A DNA stretch of 64,000 bases. It comes from Ipomoea triloba. Lineage: Eukaryota; Streptophyta; Magnoliopsida; Solanales; Convolvulaceae. Shown here one piece after another: positions 48,501 to 60,457 of the stretch. The position numbers and the translations under genes were made by a program. The notes under the pieces were generated by a model. The model searched no databases, was not told the DNA's origin, and worked only from the letters and a program-made list of their open reading frames with translations. How positions within the stretch are numbered: position 1 is the first letter of the stretch; each line of letters begins with the position of its first letter. The DNA lies in assembly GCF_003576645.1 (NCBI RefSeq), contig NC_044920.1, forward strand, positions 21,171,749 to 21,235,748, written 5' to 3'.

Positions 48501-51500
48501 CATGATATATTGGTTCAATAACATGCTTATACAGTATCCTTTTGAAAACTTTTATACAGACACCCAGAATCTATTGATGATCTGCGAGTGCTGTATGAAA
48601 ACAAGGAGCGAAAGATATATAAGAAGCAGCAAACATATAAAGCGTTTCGTGATAAGCTTGCTGTAAGCATCTTTTATCCCTTGTTATTTCAGAATTCTGA
48701 CAAATGCTTGGGCTGGTAAAAACATGTCCTCAATTTCACCTTTTTTAGTTTTGGTAGGGGCTATATGCTGTTTGGTTAGTTACAAAGAATCCTCTATTAT
48801 GGAGAACTCCATCTTGATTTGTTCACAATTGTCAAACAAGAAAAATAATGATAAAAATAGAAATATAATTCTGGATATCATCCAAGTAGTTTCCTTCAGT
48901 TTTCACATTTACTGTCAAAAGCATTCTCTTTCCTCTAAAGTGTGAAATGTTATGAAGTATAGGGGAAAAAGATTAAGGAAAAGACTTGATTTCTTCAGAA
49001 CAAAATGTTCTGGATAATGATTTTAGATCTGGCATATATGGTTGAACTTTGTTGCATGCATGTGAAACATTCTAAAGTTTGAGTCCCTTCCAATGGGGAA
49101 GGATTTTGCTAGTGTGAGCCATGCATCTCTTCCTCTAAAGTTGGTAGTCTCCTTGCTTAATAGGAAAATAACTTCTATCCTATTGCAATGCACATCATGG
49201 ACTTTTGGTTTTCTGATTTTTATTATGCTGTTTCTGGTGTCAGGCTTGCCGTCAAGCACTTGATTTACGGTGGAACAAGTTTCAGAGAAATGCCAGTCTC
49301 TTGAAGCGCCAGTTAACTTGGCAGTATGGCATCTGCTGTTTAAATGGCCATGTTACATGGCTATTGTTTTTGTATTTAACATTTAAGATGGGCTGCAGTT
49401 TCACTTGTTAATTTTCTTGATTGCCCATTTTTGCTAGATTTAATGGCCACTTGGGAAAGAAAGGTATCAGTGGGAAAATCATAGTTGAATATGAAAAGAA
49501 GACCCTTTCAGTAGAGGTTAGTTGGGCATGGTCCTAATATATTTGTACTTGTACATGCCTGCGCGCTAAACTTTGATGATCTGAAAATTTGGCGTTCTTT
49601 GTGGGGTTTTTGGATAGTTTTCCTATGGGAATTTCTTCTTCAAATCATGATGGGTTTTACTAGGTCAGATAGTATGTGCCATGCCATAGTAATGTGTTAT
49701 TCAAATTTAACCTTTCAACTTTCTTGCATCTTTCTCATTTACAGGTCACAATGCCCCAAGATGCATCCAGCAGCTCAGTTCAGGACACTAGGGGGCTTTC
49801 AGGTTTCCTTGTTTATGTTTATGTGTGTGTGTATTAATATCAATTTTACTTATGTGTATGTATTTGTGTGTTACATAATTATTGTATAATTTTTATGTAA
49901 ATATATATGTGCTACAAACCTGCTCTGTGTTTCTTTCCAAAACCTGGCAATCAATTTTTTGTGATGTGGACCATGTGGATTTCATCCTTTATTCAACATA
50001 ACCTATAATTTTGACATGTAATAATAAGCAACCCACACATTGGTTAGCAGTTATACTTTTCAAAGTAAATATCATATGCATATCCCATCATTTCTTCAAG
50101 GGTACTCGCTTCAATTTATTCAAAAACTTCACAGTTCAACCTAAGCTTTCTATCAATTAACTAACAAATCTTCACCCCAAATGTCAAAATAATTTTAAAT
50201 GTCAGAATTTGATAATCTGCTTATGTGTTGCCTAACTATTTACTTGGATGTAAACTATGTGGCTTATCTCTAAGTTTTATCTTGACAGAAAAAGAGAACA
50301 TTAATTTGACAGAATAAAGTAAATCATGAATCTATATGTTTCCAAGATTTAATTTACTAATTTATTACCAGTTATGACTATCTTGGAACGCCTTATATTT
50401 CACAACCTATTACCAATTTATAGACAGTATTTATGTATAAATGAGAATAAAATTAAGCCTCATTTGTGAATAAGGTGATGTTTTTGAGATCTCAGTGAAC
50501 TTTCATCAGAGTGCTTTTAGTTCATTTCTTCTACAAATTTACATCGAGTTAGCAATAAGAAATTTGAGTTGAGGGTCTGGCAGTAGTTTGGACCCCTGCA
50601 ATATGCATTAATATATAATCCCAATATAGTATTAATAGACGATAGAGACCTATGCATGTTACAGTTGCACATGGCCAAAACTTCTCTGAAGTCCTAGCCA
50701 TCCCCAAACTGGAGTCCAAAAGTCTATATAGAAATAATAGTATTAGACCCATTGGTCTATGTATATTTGAATTGAAAAATGAAACAAAAAACTATATAAT
50801 CAAATATCCAATGATTGCATATTTGATTCTATCAATAGAGCAGAATGGTCTGAGTGAATTACATCTAGATTAAGAACAACTGCCTCCCTGTGAATTTGAA
50901 CGCCAAGAGTCTGTAGCGACAGCATGGTTGAGTCTCTCTTCAACAAAAGCAGGGGTGCCTCTTCATTGGTGGAAGAATAGGTGCACTGAACCTGGGGAAA
51001 ACCTACAAATATATAAAGTTATTGTTACTTAAATGCATTCTTAATTGACTTCATTTGGTCATTTGTTGGTATCTTTCAGCAAACCTAGTGTTAAGTATGG
51101 TAAGTGGGTTTTTAAGTTTTGTGCCTTGCCCATTAGTACCTTGTTCTTTTAATTAATGACTTGACGATCACCTCACTGGCCACAAATGGGCACTAGTCAG
51201 TTATTGAGGCATCTGTGCATCCATCACTAATGCAACTATTTTTTTTGAGAAACAGAATAGCTAGAAATCCCACTGTACTTGAGGAGCTGAAAGTGGAATT
51301 AGTTCTTTGAAGATAATAGTACTATATGTAGATCCTTAAGTCATGCTTTTCAAAGTTATACTAATCAATAATGTTATTCTCATCAAATCAGTTTTTTTTT
51401 TTTTTTGAAAAGTTCTCATCAAAATAGTTAAATTCATATTTTGAAACAATACATGAGACAATATGACTGAAGTCTATCCAATTCAGTAGTCATTTAAACA

Positions 51501-52479
51501 AATGGGATGAAGGCTATTTTATTTAGTAGTCAGCTTGTGATGATGCTCTCCTAAGCATTTAATGATAATTTGTGTACTGGTTAACTCTTTATTTCATTTT
51601 GGTGGCTTTTTATGATGTTTACTCAGGGGGAGAACGCTCTTTCTCGACTTTGTGCTTTGCACTTGCCCTTCATGAAATGATAGAAGCACCTTTTCGAGCT
51701 ATGGATGAGTTTGATGTGTTTATGGTAAATCTTTTAGTTTGCAACATTTTGGGACTTTGCACCAAGTTTCTTTTATTATTAGAAAGAATGTTAGTCTTCT
51801 CGCTAGAAATTGTTCTGGATCATATTTCCTTGCATTTGCAAAAGTTAAAATATGGATGCAAAACTCACCACCTCCTTCCTTTTCTCTTGTTTCATCTTCA
51901 AATTCCTCCACGAATATTTCCAATCATAATCTCAAATTATATTGGCATTTAATAAATCCAGCCGTGACATATAGGAAACATGACAAGGCCATTTCCGCTA
52001 TTGCTCAATAGGAGAGTATTTAGGTTTATTCCTTTTCTTGCTATTAGGCCATATGATTCCCTTTCCTGTATTTATCAATTTACTTTTCTTGTTGAATGTC
52101 AAAGATTTTCTTTCAGCCATGGGGTGAGAGGTTTTCGGTTTCTCAGTGGCAATAGTCATTGGCAACCAGTTTTTCCAACTTTGAAGATTATATCTTGAAA
52201 ATTCATTGCTTTATGGTTGGTTTGCAGGATGCAGTAAGCAGAAAAATCAGCCTGGACGCTCTTGTTGATTTTGCATTGGCTCAAGGATCGCAGTGGATAT
52301 TCATCACACCTCATGACATCAGGTAATCTAACAATCTGGCATTAGTGCTTGATTTGATCTGAGGTCCTGCCATTTCAAACATCCAATTCTGATGAACATT
52401 TGATATTTTTGTTGTTGTCAGTATGGTTAAGCAGGATGAGAGGGTGAGGAAGCAGCAAATGGCGGCTCCTCGTGCATAA
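27503..52479 (+). CDS. SMC6: SMC6, ATPase subunit of the SMC5/6 complex
   Basis: Predicted 1053 aa from 28 exons: 27503-27647, 27933-28038, 29190-29323, 30166-30221, 30300-30386, 30545-30865, 32124-32243, 32653-32787, 37318-37394, 37533-37608, 38110-38184, 41520-41624, 44712-44881, 44988-45090, 45808-45920, 46101-46305, 46789-46917, 47031-47145, 47234-47319, 47433-47528, 48331-48467, 48560-48662, 49244-49323, 49438-49516, 49745-49802, 51627-51724, 52228-52322 and 52422-52479. The frame is intact. Walker A GQNGSGKS is at 45-52, split by intron 1. Two long coiled coils surround a hinge at about 470-640. The ABC signature LSGGERS is at 969-975 and Walker B ends in MDEFD with catalytic Glu998. 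SMC6 pairs with SMC5 and NSE proteins in the nucleus for recombination repair and sister-chromatid resolution. Length equals Arabidopsis SMC6A/B (about 1057 aa). Donors of introns 17 (GTCTTT) and 19 (GTCTAG) are weak. Confidence 0.96.
28039..29189. other. SMC6 intron 2, no separate gene
   Basis: An 1151-bp AT-rich intron. GGGGTGTTTGGTTTGC near 28344 resembles a MITE terminus, but a matching right end was not found. The open frames at 27920-28159 and 28347-28532 are exon read-through and chance. Confidence 0.5.
33160..33663. mobile_element. hAT-like non-autonomous element in SMC6 intron 8
   Basis: Perfect 12-bp terminal inverted repeats TAGAGTTGTCAA (33160-33171) and TTGACAACTCTA (33652-33663) bound a 504-bp element. 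Its subterminal regions are rich in GGGC / GCCC motifs (CCTGCCTCGCCCC, GGGGCGGG, GGCCTGCC) around an AT-rich centre, the usual look of plant hAT derivatives. The flanking 8-mers are not identical, so the target duplication is lost; on the right it directly abuts Copia sequence. Confidence 0.75.
33664..36314 (-). pseudogene. Internally deleted Copia element in SMC6 intron 8
   Basis: Order along the minus strand: an LTR beginning TGTGAAGAAGC (36018 towards about 36314), primer-binding site TGGTATCAAAGCC just inside, degenerate gag (about 35640-34560), a gag-pre-integrase motif [17 protein letters not shown] near 34260, then reverse transcriptase with IYVDDI near 34000 and a degenerate YFLGIE-type motif, ending in sequence like [10 protein letters not shown] next to the hAT-like element. 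Integrase is missing, so pre-integrase sequence passes almost straight into the reverse transcriptase. Frames are broken throughout. It is antisense to SMC6. Confidence 0.8.
38771..40610 (-). mobile_element. Inner non-autonomous LTR retroelement nested in the outer Copia element
   Basis: The LTRs 38771-38990 and 40423-40610 share AACAATGAACTAACTAGAAA, ACAAGACAAGAACTAACC and AACACCCTATTTCT. The right LTR starts TT instead of TG and lacks about 30 bp. The primer-binding site TGGTATCAGAGC is the complement of 40411-40422 and a C-rich polypurine complement follows the left LTR, so it is minus strand. Flanks CAAAC and CAAAA are probably a mutated 5-bp duplication. The interior has no pol genes. 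It holds a tandem duplication with a period of about 422 bp, and a minus-strand frame (40407-40057) rich in Ser, Glu and Arg with no known domain. Confidence 0.85.
39327..40175. repeat. Tandem duplication, period about 422 bp
   Basis: GCACCACTCCTGGCACTTGT near 39332 recurs as GCACCACCCCTAGCACCTGT near 39758. The following TGCTGCCCACCACTGCAAC, AACAAGCGATAAAAATAC and CAACACTTCAACATCCAACA recur in step. It lies wholly inside the inner retroelement. Confidence 0.8.
41877..44250 (-). pseudogene. Degenerate Copia element in SMC6 intron 12
   Basis: A 3' LTR (41877-42044) begins TGTTGAAAAACTAG and ends ATTCTCAACA, followed by CCCCATCAAGTTGG, a typical Copia polypurine region read in reverse. Further along, the minus-strand frame 44139-43909 contains [31 protein letters not shown] and GILHESS, the core of Copia integrase. 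The frame then breaks but continues as [11 protein letters not shown] second LTR was not found. The element is antisense to SMC6 and accounts for most of this 3.1-kb intron. Confidence 0.75.
47792..48070 (+). mobile_element. Possible solo LTR in SMC6 intron 20
   Basis: A region starting TGTAATTCCTTGC carries a TATA-like TATAAATAGG at about 47893 and downstream leader-like sequence, as in a plant LTR promoter. No partner LTR, terminal CA or target duplication was confirmed. Confidence 0.3.
49803..51626. other. SMC6 intron 25, nothing recognised
   Basis: An 1824-bp AT-rich intron that separates the first LSG of the ABC signature from GERS. Short frames inside have no domain that I recognise. 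Confidence 0.5.
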
Positions 52480-54394
52480 CTACTCTGTTGTATTATCTTT
52501 TTTGTTGCTCAAACCAGTATTGAGTTGTGTGGAATACAACAAATCTTCTAACCTTGATAACCATGATGCTGGCTTGTTTCACATCAAACCCTGATTTATG
52601 TTATTTTGAAATTTGAAGGGGATGTAACTTAATGCTCTCTGGCTTCATGCTCATGTTTTTGATTATTGAATTGGTTAATTGAAGTGCTCATTACAACTCC
52701 TTTTGTTGTCCAATAATATGGCTCACAGTTAATTCAAATCACTTTTTTATTTTTAAAAAATGTTTTGACTCAGTAGTCTAATTCTCTCAAATGGGAGTTC
52801 ATGGGTAACTCCTTAGTGGGGCGGTATTGACTCTTTGTGTTTCAGTAGGTATAAATATTTCACACTGTAACAAAGTCAGTAGTATTAAAAAAATCATTTT
52901 GACCAACTAAAAACATTTTAAAATTGCTCATTTGCAATTTGTGATTTATATTCTTTGCATTAATTGTAGCTAAACTAGTATTTCTAACAAGTTTGCTATC
53001 CAGATATGTGCACTCTCAAATGTGAGCAATTCAACAAAGAGTTTTACTACATTTACTTACAATTTTTTACTTCTTCACTTGTGGTAAATAGTGACAAGTC
53101 ACTTTATTATTCTGTGGGTTGCAAAAAATGTGTTTATATTAAGAATTTGAGAGGGATAAAAGTTGGGGAGTAGAAGATAGAGTTTACAGATTGTTTTCCT
53201 AACATTAGGGCTCAATGTTTCTACTCTGCATCAATACATTCAGATGGGTAGGACGTCGACATATATATGATGGATAGGTTTATAAAGGTTAATTTAGATA
53301 TATATGAGGGTATTTTAGGATGAGAGTAGGAGTTTGGAGGAAGCAGAATATCATTGCATGCGTTGTGTATGTTTTATATGTTTGTAAACAATTAATAAAA
53401 GAACTATGGTAGCTCAAAAAAAAAAAATTATGGTGGATATACTTTCAAACTACGAAAATTTGGGTTCTTTTGTTTTTGTTCTTGATTTCTTTGTCTAATT
53501 CATTTATGCGTATTATCATATCATTTATTATTATTATAATCTTGTTTAAAATGTTTATATATTCAAGAACACTTACTAAATTATCCATAAAATTTGTAAT
53601 GTTCTCCCTATAACCTTTACCAAAATACTATATAAACATACCATTCAGAATATAAATCACAGAGTATAGTTGGACAATTATTAAAATAGATAAAGGATCA
53701 TAAATTATACCTTCGTTGCTAGGTCACCAGAATCCTCCTCTTGCCCTGCCACGAACTCCTTAGACTCCACTGATTTTAATGGGAAATTGGCTAGGCTCCT
53801 CGGACTCAACAGACTCTTCCTAGTTCTTAAGATATAAGGTCTGATACGTATCTAACCTTAATAATTGCTCAAAAATATTTTATAATTTTTTCTTGCTTTC
53901 TAGGTGAGAGCCATAAGAGATACAAAAGGAAATTGCTTAGATAGATTTCTGATGATATTTTACAAACACATTGAGACTCCTTATAACCTCAGGGGTAGAA
54001 TATGACTAGACGATGCAAAAGGAACGAACACTTGGCAGTTTACAAAAGAAGGAATCTTATCTTACAACTCAGACTTATCAAGGACGGATGGAATATAAAA
54101 CAGTAAAGTGTGGAAAACAAAGTACTGTATGCTTTTAGAATATCTATGTAAAAAAACAAAATAATGTGATAGGCTTTGTAAAAAGTAATGTAGCCTACTA
54201 TTGTTCTTACTATTCTGTAAATTAAAAAAAAAAAAAAAAAACTATGGTAGATATATATACTTTCAAACTATGAAAATCTGGGTTCTTTTGTTTTTGTTCT
54301 TGATGTCTTTGTCTCGTTTTCTTCAAATACAATAGTAGAATACAATGGTAATTTTGAGATCAAATGAATTATCCTTTTTATCAATTTAGCTTCA

Positions 54395-54425
<31 letters not shown>

Positions 54426-56052
54426 GTTAATGAACACATCAACACTCCCAGGGCTGAAATTTGTCCCCTAAAACATATATTGTATGTCAACCCCATTCCA
54501 CCATACAAGAACCTCTTTAATGCATCAGATCAGTCTAGCTGTCAACACCTCAATTAGTTAAAGCAAAATTCTACCATCATGTAATGGAGGAAGGTTCTCG
54601 CCATTTGGTCAGCAAAATATAAGATCAACAGGGAAGGTGTAGTTGAAGGCATAGAGCAAAATGACATATTTACCCATTTAGAAAGTGTTGAATTCAATCT
54701 CCGGTGACTTTTGGCCGGATAATAGGCCGGAAGGACCATTTTAACTAAAAAAACAATAGTCGTGGATCGAGAATGAAAAGTTTGAAAGTCGTGGTAAAAA
54801 CCTGAAAGTGTCACTATAGTCGTGGGACCAAAAATGCGAAAAACTCAAGTGTTTTTAGTTATTAAAGTTAGATTTATGATATTAGTAATTAAAGTTGCAA
54901 GTTAAGGATTCCCTGCATCTGTGAAATCTATGTATGAATGATGATAGAGAAGGGATTTTACATGTGTGAGTATAGGGAGTGGGACGAGACGGGAATGCGA
55001 GGGTGGGGGGTATATCCCCACCTCGCCAAACCCCATTATTACCATTCCTATTGGAGTCGATCAGGTCTGGGTATGTATACATCTATTTTTTTTCTTAGGA
55101 AAAAACCTATTTACGACAAAAAAAAAGAATGTTTTTTTTTTAACTTTCAACCAAATAAAAAAATATAATTTTAATTTTTTTTTAACTAAACACAAAAAAA
55201 TAAAAATATTTTTTCAAAAATGAGTAATTTTTAATTTTTAATTTTTAATTTTTTGGTTTCAATCTAATCCTTAATGTCTTAGTTGCATTATCATAAGTAG
55301 TTGTAAGACATATTTAACTCCTTTTCTATTTTAAATTATATATTGAAAATTTGATGATAAGTTTTTATTCTTTTCAAATGTTACAAACTTACAACACATG
55401 TCTATAACAATACTAAATAGAAAAAAAAATTGACGAGTAAATTAAGTTTTAACCTAATGGGGTAGCTTAAGTGGCAAATGAGTTCTCTTTGTGGGGAAGA
55501 ATTTCAGGAGAATGCCTCCCGGAGCGACAGACAGAGAAAGACCCCGTGAATTCCGGATTTGTGGCTTCATCATGATCATAGTCTTATGGTTTAGTAATGT
55601 TCTCAAAATAAGCTAATAAGAGTTTATTTTGAAAAGTTATTTGAGATAGTGTTTAAAAAAATAAGGTAGTAGTGTTTCTAAATAAATACACCACACAAAT
55701 AGTCAAATGTACATATTTTCCTATATGATGTGGTGGATTTCTACCAAGTACCCAACATTGATTCTCTCACTAAGGAGACGATTGAGTCATTATAATATAC
55801 CTTTATGTAATTTTGTCGGGCCAAGATTTAGAAGCCTCGGGACACAGTGAGAAAACTTGTATGTAAACTATAGTAACTATTTTCTACGGGAGTTCAACTA
55901 TAGTAACTATTTTCTATGGGAGTTTTATTACATGAACTCTCAAACCTTAGTCTTTGATGGGGCGGACATTGATAAATTATTTTTTTTCATATAAATTCTA
56001 ATACAAGTGTTTATATCAAAATTTTATATTTGAGAGTACACTATGAGAGTAG
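52480..56052. other. Intergenic region between SMC6 and the F-box gene
   Basis: The first few hundred bases should contain the SMC6 3' UTR. The sequence TATGGTGGATATACTTTCAAA (as TATGG, GATATAC and CTTTCAAAC blocks) after an A run near 53420 recurs after a longer A run at 54243, a direct duplication about 814 bp apart. SINE-like remnants lie near 52765-52890 and 55450-55560; the latter has an A-box-like TAGCTTAAGTGG. No coding gene is seen. Confidence 0.5.
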
Positions 56053-56556
56053 GGGTCCGTTTGGAAAGTAGGAAAATGACTTCTGGAAAATGTTTTCTGG
56101 AAAATGAGTCATTTTCCGGAAAACAGTTTCATTTCCAGTGTTTGGATGTATTATGGAAAACTGTCTTTGGAAAATGGATAGAATTGTATAATTAAACATT
56201 GTAATTATTTTATTTAAAATATAAAAAATTATAATAGTTATTAATATAATGGTATTTAATAAAAAATAGAATTTATAAAAAAAAATAAAAATAAAAATAC
56301 AAAAATGTAGCAAAGGTTTCCGGCGATTTCCCCACCTCCTTGGTCCATGGTCATGGGTGATATGGCTTGGTTTTGATCGAAAACATGTGCAACAGCTATT
56401 CTGGCGATTCCGTAAGTAATTTTCCGAAAAAATGAACTGATTTTCCTTGGTCAACGGAAAATATTTTCCGTTGACCACATTTTCCGGACGTTACCAAATA
56501 CAGAAAACTCGAAAAACATTTTCCGAAAGTCATTTTACAGGTTACCAAATACACCC
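56053..56556. mobile_element. MITE of the GGGTSYGTTTGGAAA family in the F-box promoter
   Basis: The left end GGGTCCGTTTGGAAA and right end GGTTACCAAATACACCC are inverse, with inner GGAAAATGA / TCATTTTCC blocks repeated on both sides. The right flank is TAA; the left flank is TAG, so the 3-bp duplication has probably mutated. It ends about 356 bp before the F-box start codon. The 145-codon frame across it (56478-56041 minus) is not a gene. Confidence 0.75.
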
Positions 56557-56708
56557 TAAATATATTATTTTCTTTTCGAAGAAAGGGCAATCGACTATAC
56601 CGGATAGTAAATGCGGAGCCCACAGCAATCGCCCAAATTCAAATTTAAGGTACACGAAACGAAAAGCGCAACATCCCTCCCTCAAACAATTGATTACAAA
56701 AATGTGGG

Positions 56709-56909
56709 ATGGACCCCACTTGTAGGTGTCCGTTGGCAACAGTAAACTCAAAATCCGAAAACTTTTTTTTCTTTTGTTTCTCCCTTCCAACTCCCACGAA
56801 TACCAAACCGAGAAATCAAGAAACACTTCACCGCAAAAAATCAGTTCCTCTCCAAAAAATCTCTGAATTTCCAGAGCAGAAGATGCTGCAACCCTGCTGG
56901 GAGATCTAA
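56709..56909 (+). other. Upstream ORF ending 4 bases before the F-box start
   Basis: A 66-codon frame starts at 56709. An internal ATG at 56883 opens the last 8 codons (MLQPCWEI). The stop TAA (56907-56909) lies just before the main ATG at 56913. Whether one or both are in the mRNA depends on the transcription start, which I cannot see. Confidence 0.4.
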
Positions 56910-56912
56910 ACG

Positions 56913-59158
56913 ATGTCGTCGTGTTTGGCTGAGGAGCCAAAGCTTGTTTCTTCTCCGGCCCGGAGATGGTCTGGGCTATGGATGAAGAACAAGAAAGCTC
57001 TAAACAATGTCCTCTTCGCTATGCACCTTCAATCTTTACCCAAAAACCCTAAAAATCCCCAACCCGTTTCATCTTCTCCCCGGCCCAATAAGGCCCAAGA
57101 CTTCGATGTTCCGGTCCCCGTCTCTGATCGGACCTCACTCCTCTCCGATGAAACCCTTCTTTATATTCTCGCGAAGCTCCCCGATTCTCAAAGGAGCTCC
57201 AATTCCCTCGTGTCTAAGCGCTGGCTCAATCTCCAGGGCCGCCTTGTTAGGTCCATCAAGCTCCTCCAATGGGACTTCCTCGTCTCCGGCCGTTTATTTC
57301 ACCGGTTCCCCAATCTCATCCACGTCGATTTGGTCAATGCCTCCGTGGTTTCGCCGCGAAACTCCGGTATTTTCTGTTCCAACAACGCCGTTTCCTTTCA
57401 CCTCGATTCTATCCTTAATCCCGACGATTCAAAAATCCTGTTGGGATCCCAGGAAATCGACGAGGGGCTGAGCGTTTTAGCGAACGGGTACCCCAATTTA
57501 CGGAGACTTTCAGCGATGAACGCGAGCGAGATGGGCGTTTTGAGCGTGGCGGAGGACTGCCCAACTCTGCAAGAACTGGAATTGCACCGCTGCACCGACC
57601 AGGTCCTGCGGGGGATCGCCGCGTGCCACAATTTGCAGATACTAAGGTTGATCGGGAACCTCGACGGGTTTTATAAATCCTCGGTGTCGGATGTGGGGTT
57701 GACTATATTAGCGCAGGGGTGTAAGAGGCTAGTGAAGCTGGAGTTGAGTGGGTGCGAGGGGGGCTATGAAGGGATTAAAGCTATTGGGCAGTGTTGCCAA
57801 ATGCTCGAAGAGTTGACGATCTGTGATCATAGGATGGAGGATGGGTGGTTATATGCTCTTGGGTTCTGTCGGGATTTGAAGACTTTGAGGTTTGTGTCGT
57901 GTGGGAGTATTGACAGGAGAAGTTCGGAGTTTTGTGAGGAAATAGGGTGTTGTCCCACTCTTGAAAGATTGCATTTGGAGAAATGCCAATTGCGAGATCG
58001 GAGTAGTTTGGGGGCATTGTTTTCTGTTTGTCAAGATGTTAAGGAAGTTATGTTTCATAACTGCTGGGGATTGGATAATGATATGTTCAGAACTGCTATT
58101 ATTTTCAGGTATTAGATTGCCTTACTCTTTTGTTCTTTTCCCCATTTTGCTGTCCCACAAGCTTTTCCTTTCCATTAACTTTATCATATATTAAGAGTTT
58201 AGATAACACATTTACCACTACACTAAAAACTATAGTAGTAGCGAAAGGGCACAACTTTATTTCCTCATCTTTCACATTTTCGAGAGGCAGAGTGTTGGGC
58301 TGGGCCCTTCAGCCTTCGCCTAGTAATTCTCTAGTCACCTGGTGCTGGACTTGGTCATTCACTGGCCTCCACCCAACAACTTGTCCTTTAGGCGGGTAGG
58401 CCTCCGCCAACTAATCTCCTACCCACCTGGTACTGCACTTGTCCTTTAGGCCTCCGCCAAATAATCTCCTAGCCATCTGGTGCTGGACTTTGGCATTCAT
58501 TGGCCTCCACCCAACAATCTCCTAGTCACCTAGTCACCTGGTGGTTGGTGCTACACTTGTCCTTTAGGCCTCTGCCAAATAATCTCCTAGACACCTGGTG
58601 CTGGACTAGGCTCTTCGCCAACCTCCGCCCAACATTAACTCTGCAGTACAATTAGTTAAATTTAATACAAATATGCACTTTAGATAGCTTATGGTCTGTA
58701 TCTGTAGTAATTACTAATTAGTAAAGCACAATACTACCAAACTATAGAAAATGATTTCATAATGCTGTTATTGGGAAAACAGAAATCCACTGCAAATCTT
58801 GGCTAGTTGACAGTGAATGCTAGAAAATGGGATTTGATGATGTGCATATAATGTTGTTGACAGGAGAGTGAAGTTCCTATCCATAGAGGGCTGCTCTCGG
58901 CTCACAATCGAGGGTCTGGAGCATGTTCTTCTGTCGTCGAAGGAGCTTCGGAGCCTGAGAGTGGTGTCCTGTAAAAGCATAAAGGACAGCGAAACGAGCC
59001 AGGCGCTTTCTGCGCTGTTCTCCTCGCTGAAGGACCTGAAATGGAGACCGGACACAAAGTCGCTCGTCTCTGCCACCATTGCTGGATCTGGCATGGGGAA
59101 AAGAGGCAGTAGGTTCTTCAGAAAGGGCTGTGACTGGAAGTCACTGCCTGGTGCATAA
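56913..59158 (+). CDS. F-box/leucine-rich-repeat protein (At5g07670-type)
   Basis: Predicted 496 aa from two exons, 56913-58108 and 58864-59158, joined at an AG/G border in phase 2. After a basic N terminus ([20 protein letters not shown] at about 21-40) comes an F-box at about 75-115 starting [15 protein letters not shown] and including SKRWLNL. The remainder consists of leucine-rich repeats of the cysteine-containing type ([57 protein letters not shown]), ending [10 protein letters not shown]. The F-box should bind SKP1 and the repeats a substrate, placing the protein in an SCF ubiquitin ligase; the substrate is unknown. Exon 1 is much richer in G and C than the surroundings. The start fits the full-length plant family, and upstream frames precede it. 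Confidence 0.93.
58300..58640. repeat. Minisatellite in the F-box gene intron
   Basis: Blocks CTGGTGCTGGACTTGG, GGCCTCCACCCAACAA, CTTGTCCTTTAGGCC and TCCGCCAAATAATCTCCTAG recur in alternation about four times, with a unit of roughly 60 bp and a higher-order unit of roughly 120 bp. It occupies almost half of the 755-bp intron. Confidence 0.85.
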
Positions 59159-59348
59159 ACCCTTTCCTTCCCTTCATGCAACTTTGAATGAATGTGGCCT
59201 TCATTCTCAATGTACCAATGTTTAAGTAATCCTGCCTTGTGTTGTTTCAGTGTACCAATACTAAGTAATCTGGCTCTGTACTATACCAATGTTATGTAGT
59301 GTAAGGTACCCATGGGGTGTTGGATACTTGGATGCGATGACTGAGATC

Positions 59349-59425
59349 TCTTCGTCTTTGTCACCCTTAAGGTCCTATTGTCGGGCTCTTCGTCTTTGTC
59401 ACCCTTAAGGTTCTATTGCCGGGCA
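59349..59425. repeat. Short tandem duplication downstream of the F-box gene
   Basis: CTTCGTCTTTGTCACCCTTA and the following AGG.TCTATTG.CGGGC occur twice in direct succession with a unit of about 42 bp. It lies roughly 190 bp after the stop codon and could be in the 3' UTR. Confidence 0.85.
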
Positions 59426-59429
59426 TCTG

Positions 59430-60457
59430 CTATAAATTAATGTACAATATTATATTTATTTGAGTAGGTTAATGTTGTAAACTTATAATTCACTGTGACT
59501 TTGGTGAATCCTTTAAGAGGTTAGGGGACATTTGATTTATACCTCAGTTTTGAGGTGTGGAATTGTAATCATTCACAGTGTGTGATTACTATTTTAATGT
59601 TCATTAATCAATAACTATAGCTATATGTTATTGTTTCAAATTTGCTTTAGTTTTCATTTCATTACAGTTCTTTTTTTTTTTTCCTCTAATATTCTCCTTA
59701 TCTTTTAAATTTGTAGAGATTGGTAGAAATTTTGGTTTGGCAGCATTGATTTGCCCAGCATTTTGGGCAGTGTTTACATTGACATACCAAAAAAATTATT
59801 GTAATTGTCCTTGTAAATTCATTCTAAGATAAGATTGTTGAATTTCCTCACCGAAGAGAGATATTGACAGGTTTGCTAAAATATAGTTTGCTACTACTTT
59901 CTTGACATTAAGAGACGCAATTTGAAGAAATTAGTAAGAGACGCAATTTGAAGAAATTGTTTAATTTAGAAGAATTTCTTAACATCTCTTATTTCAACGA
60001 AATATGGAAAAAGTTTGTTAAAATTGTACAACAACCATCATTCTAAAATATAATTTTAGATGCACTTAAAATATATGGCCTACTTATAAGCACACTTCAT
60101 TTGGTTGATAAGGACATCCAATTCTGCTATGGAGTACATTTATCTTGTAATGGAGCAAGCAAAATAAGCTATATAAAGGCTTTCAGATGTAACCAAAAAC
60201 AAATACAAAATGGTGTTTTAGATTACTAATAGAAGATGGAGCTCTCAACTTTGTTAGCTATTGCATGTAGTAGCGTAACACTAGAATCCATACTTCTTTT
60301 GGTTTCACGATAAGACAAAGGTTACTCCTAGTGTCAAATCAATGAAAAAGATATATTTTTTGATTGTTTGGAATGATTTGTAAGAAAAAAAAAAGTGAGG
60401 TTCTTTATAGAGAAATTGTTAATGGTAGAAATGTTTTTGATGTGGTATGTCAACTAA
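59430..60457. other. AT-rich intergenic DNA, no gene seen
   Basis: No coding frame, RNA gene or terminal repeat is recognised. AAGAGACGCAATTTGAAGAA is duplicated in tandem near 59910-59960. Confidence 0.5.

Noticed and set aside
49803..49889. Continuation of the ORF beyond SMC6 exon 25
   Set aside because: The frame runs past a GT donor into Val/Cys-rich intron sequence; the conserved GERSF follows only in exon 26.
56041..56478. 145-codon minus-strand ORF
   Set aside because: It lies across a MITE with inverted repeats and has no domain.
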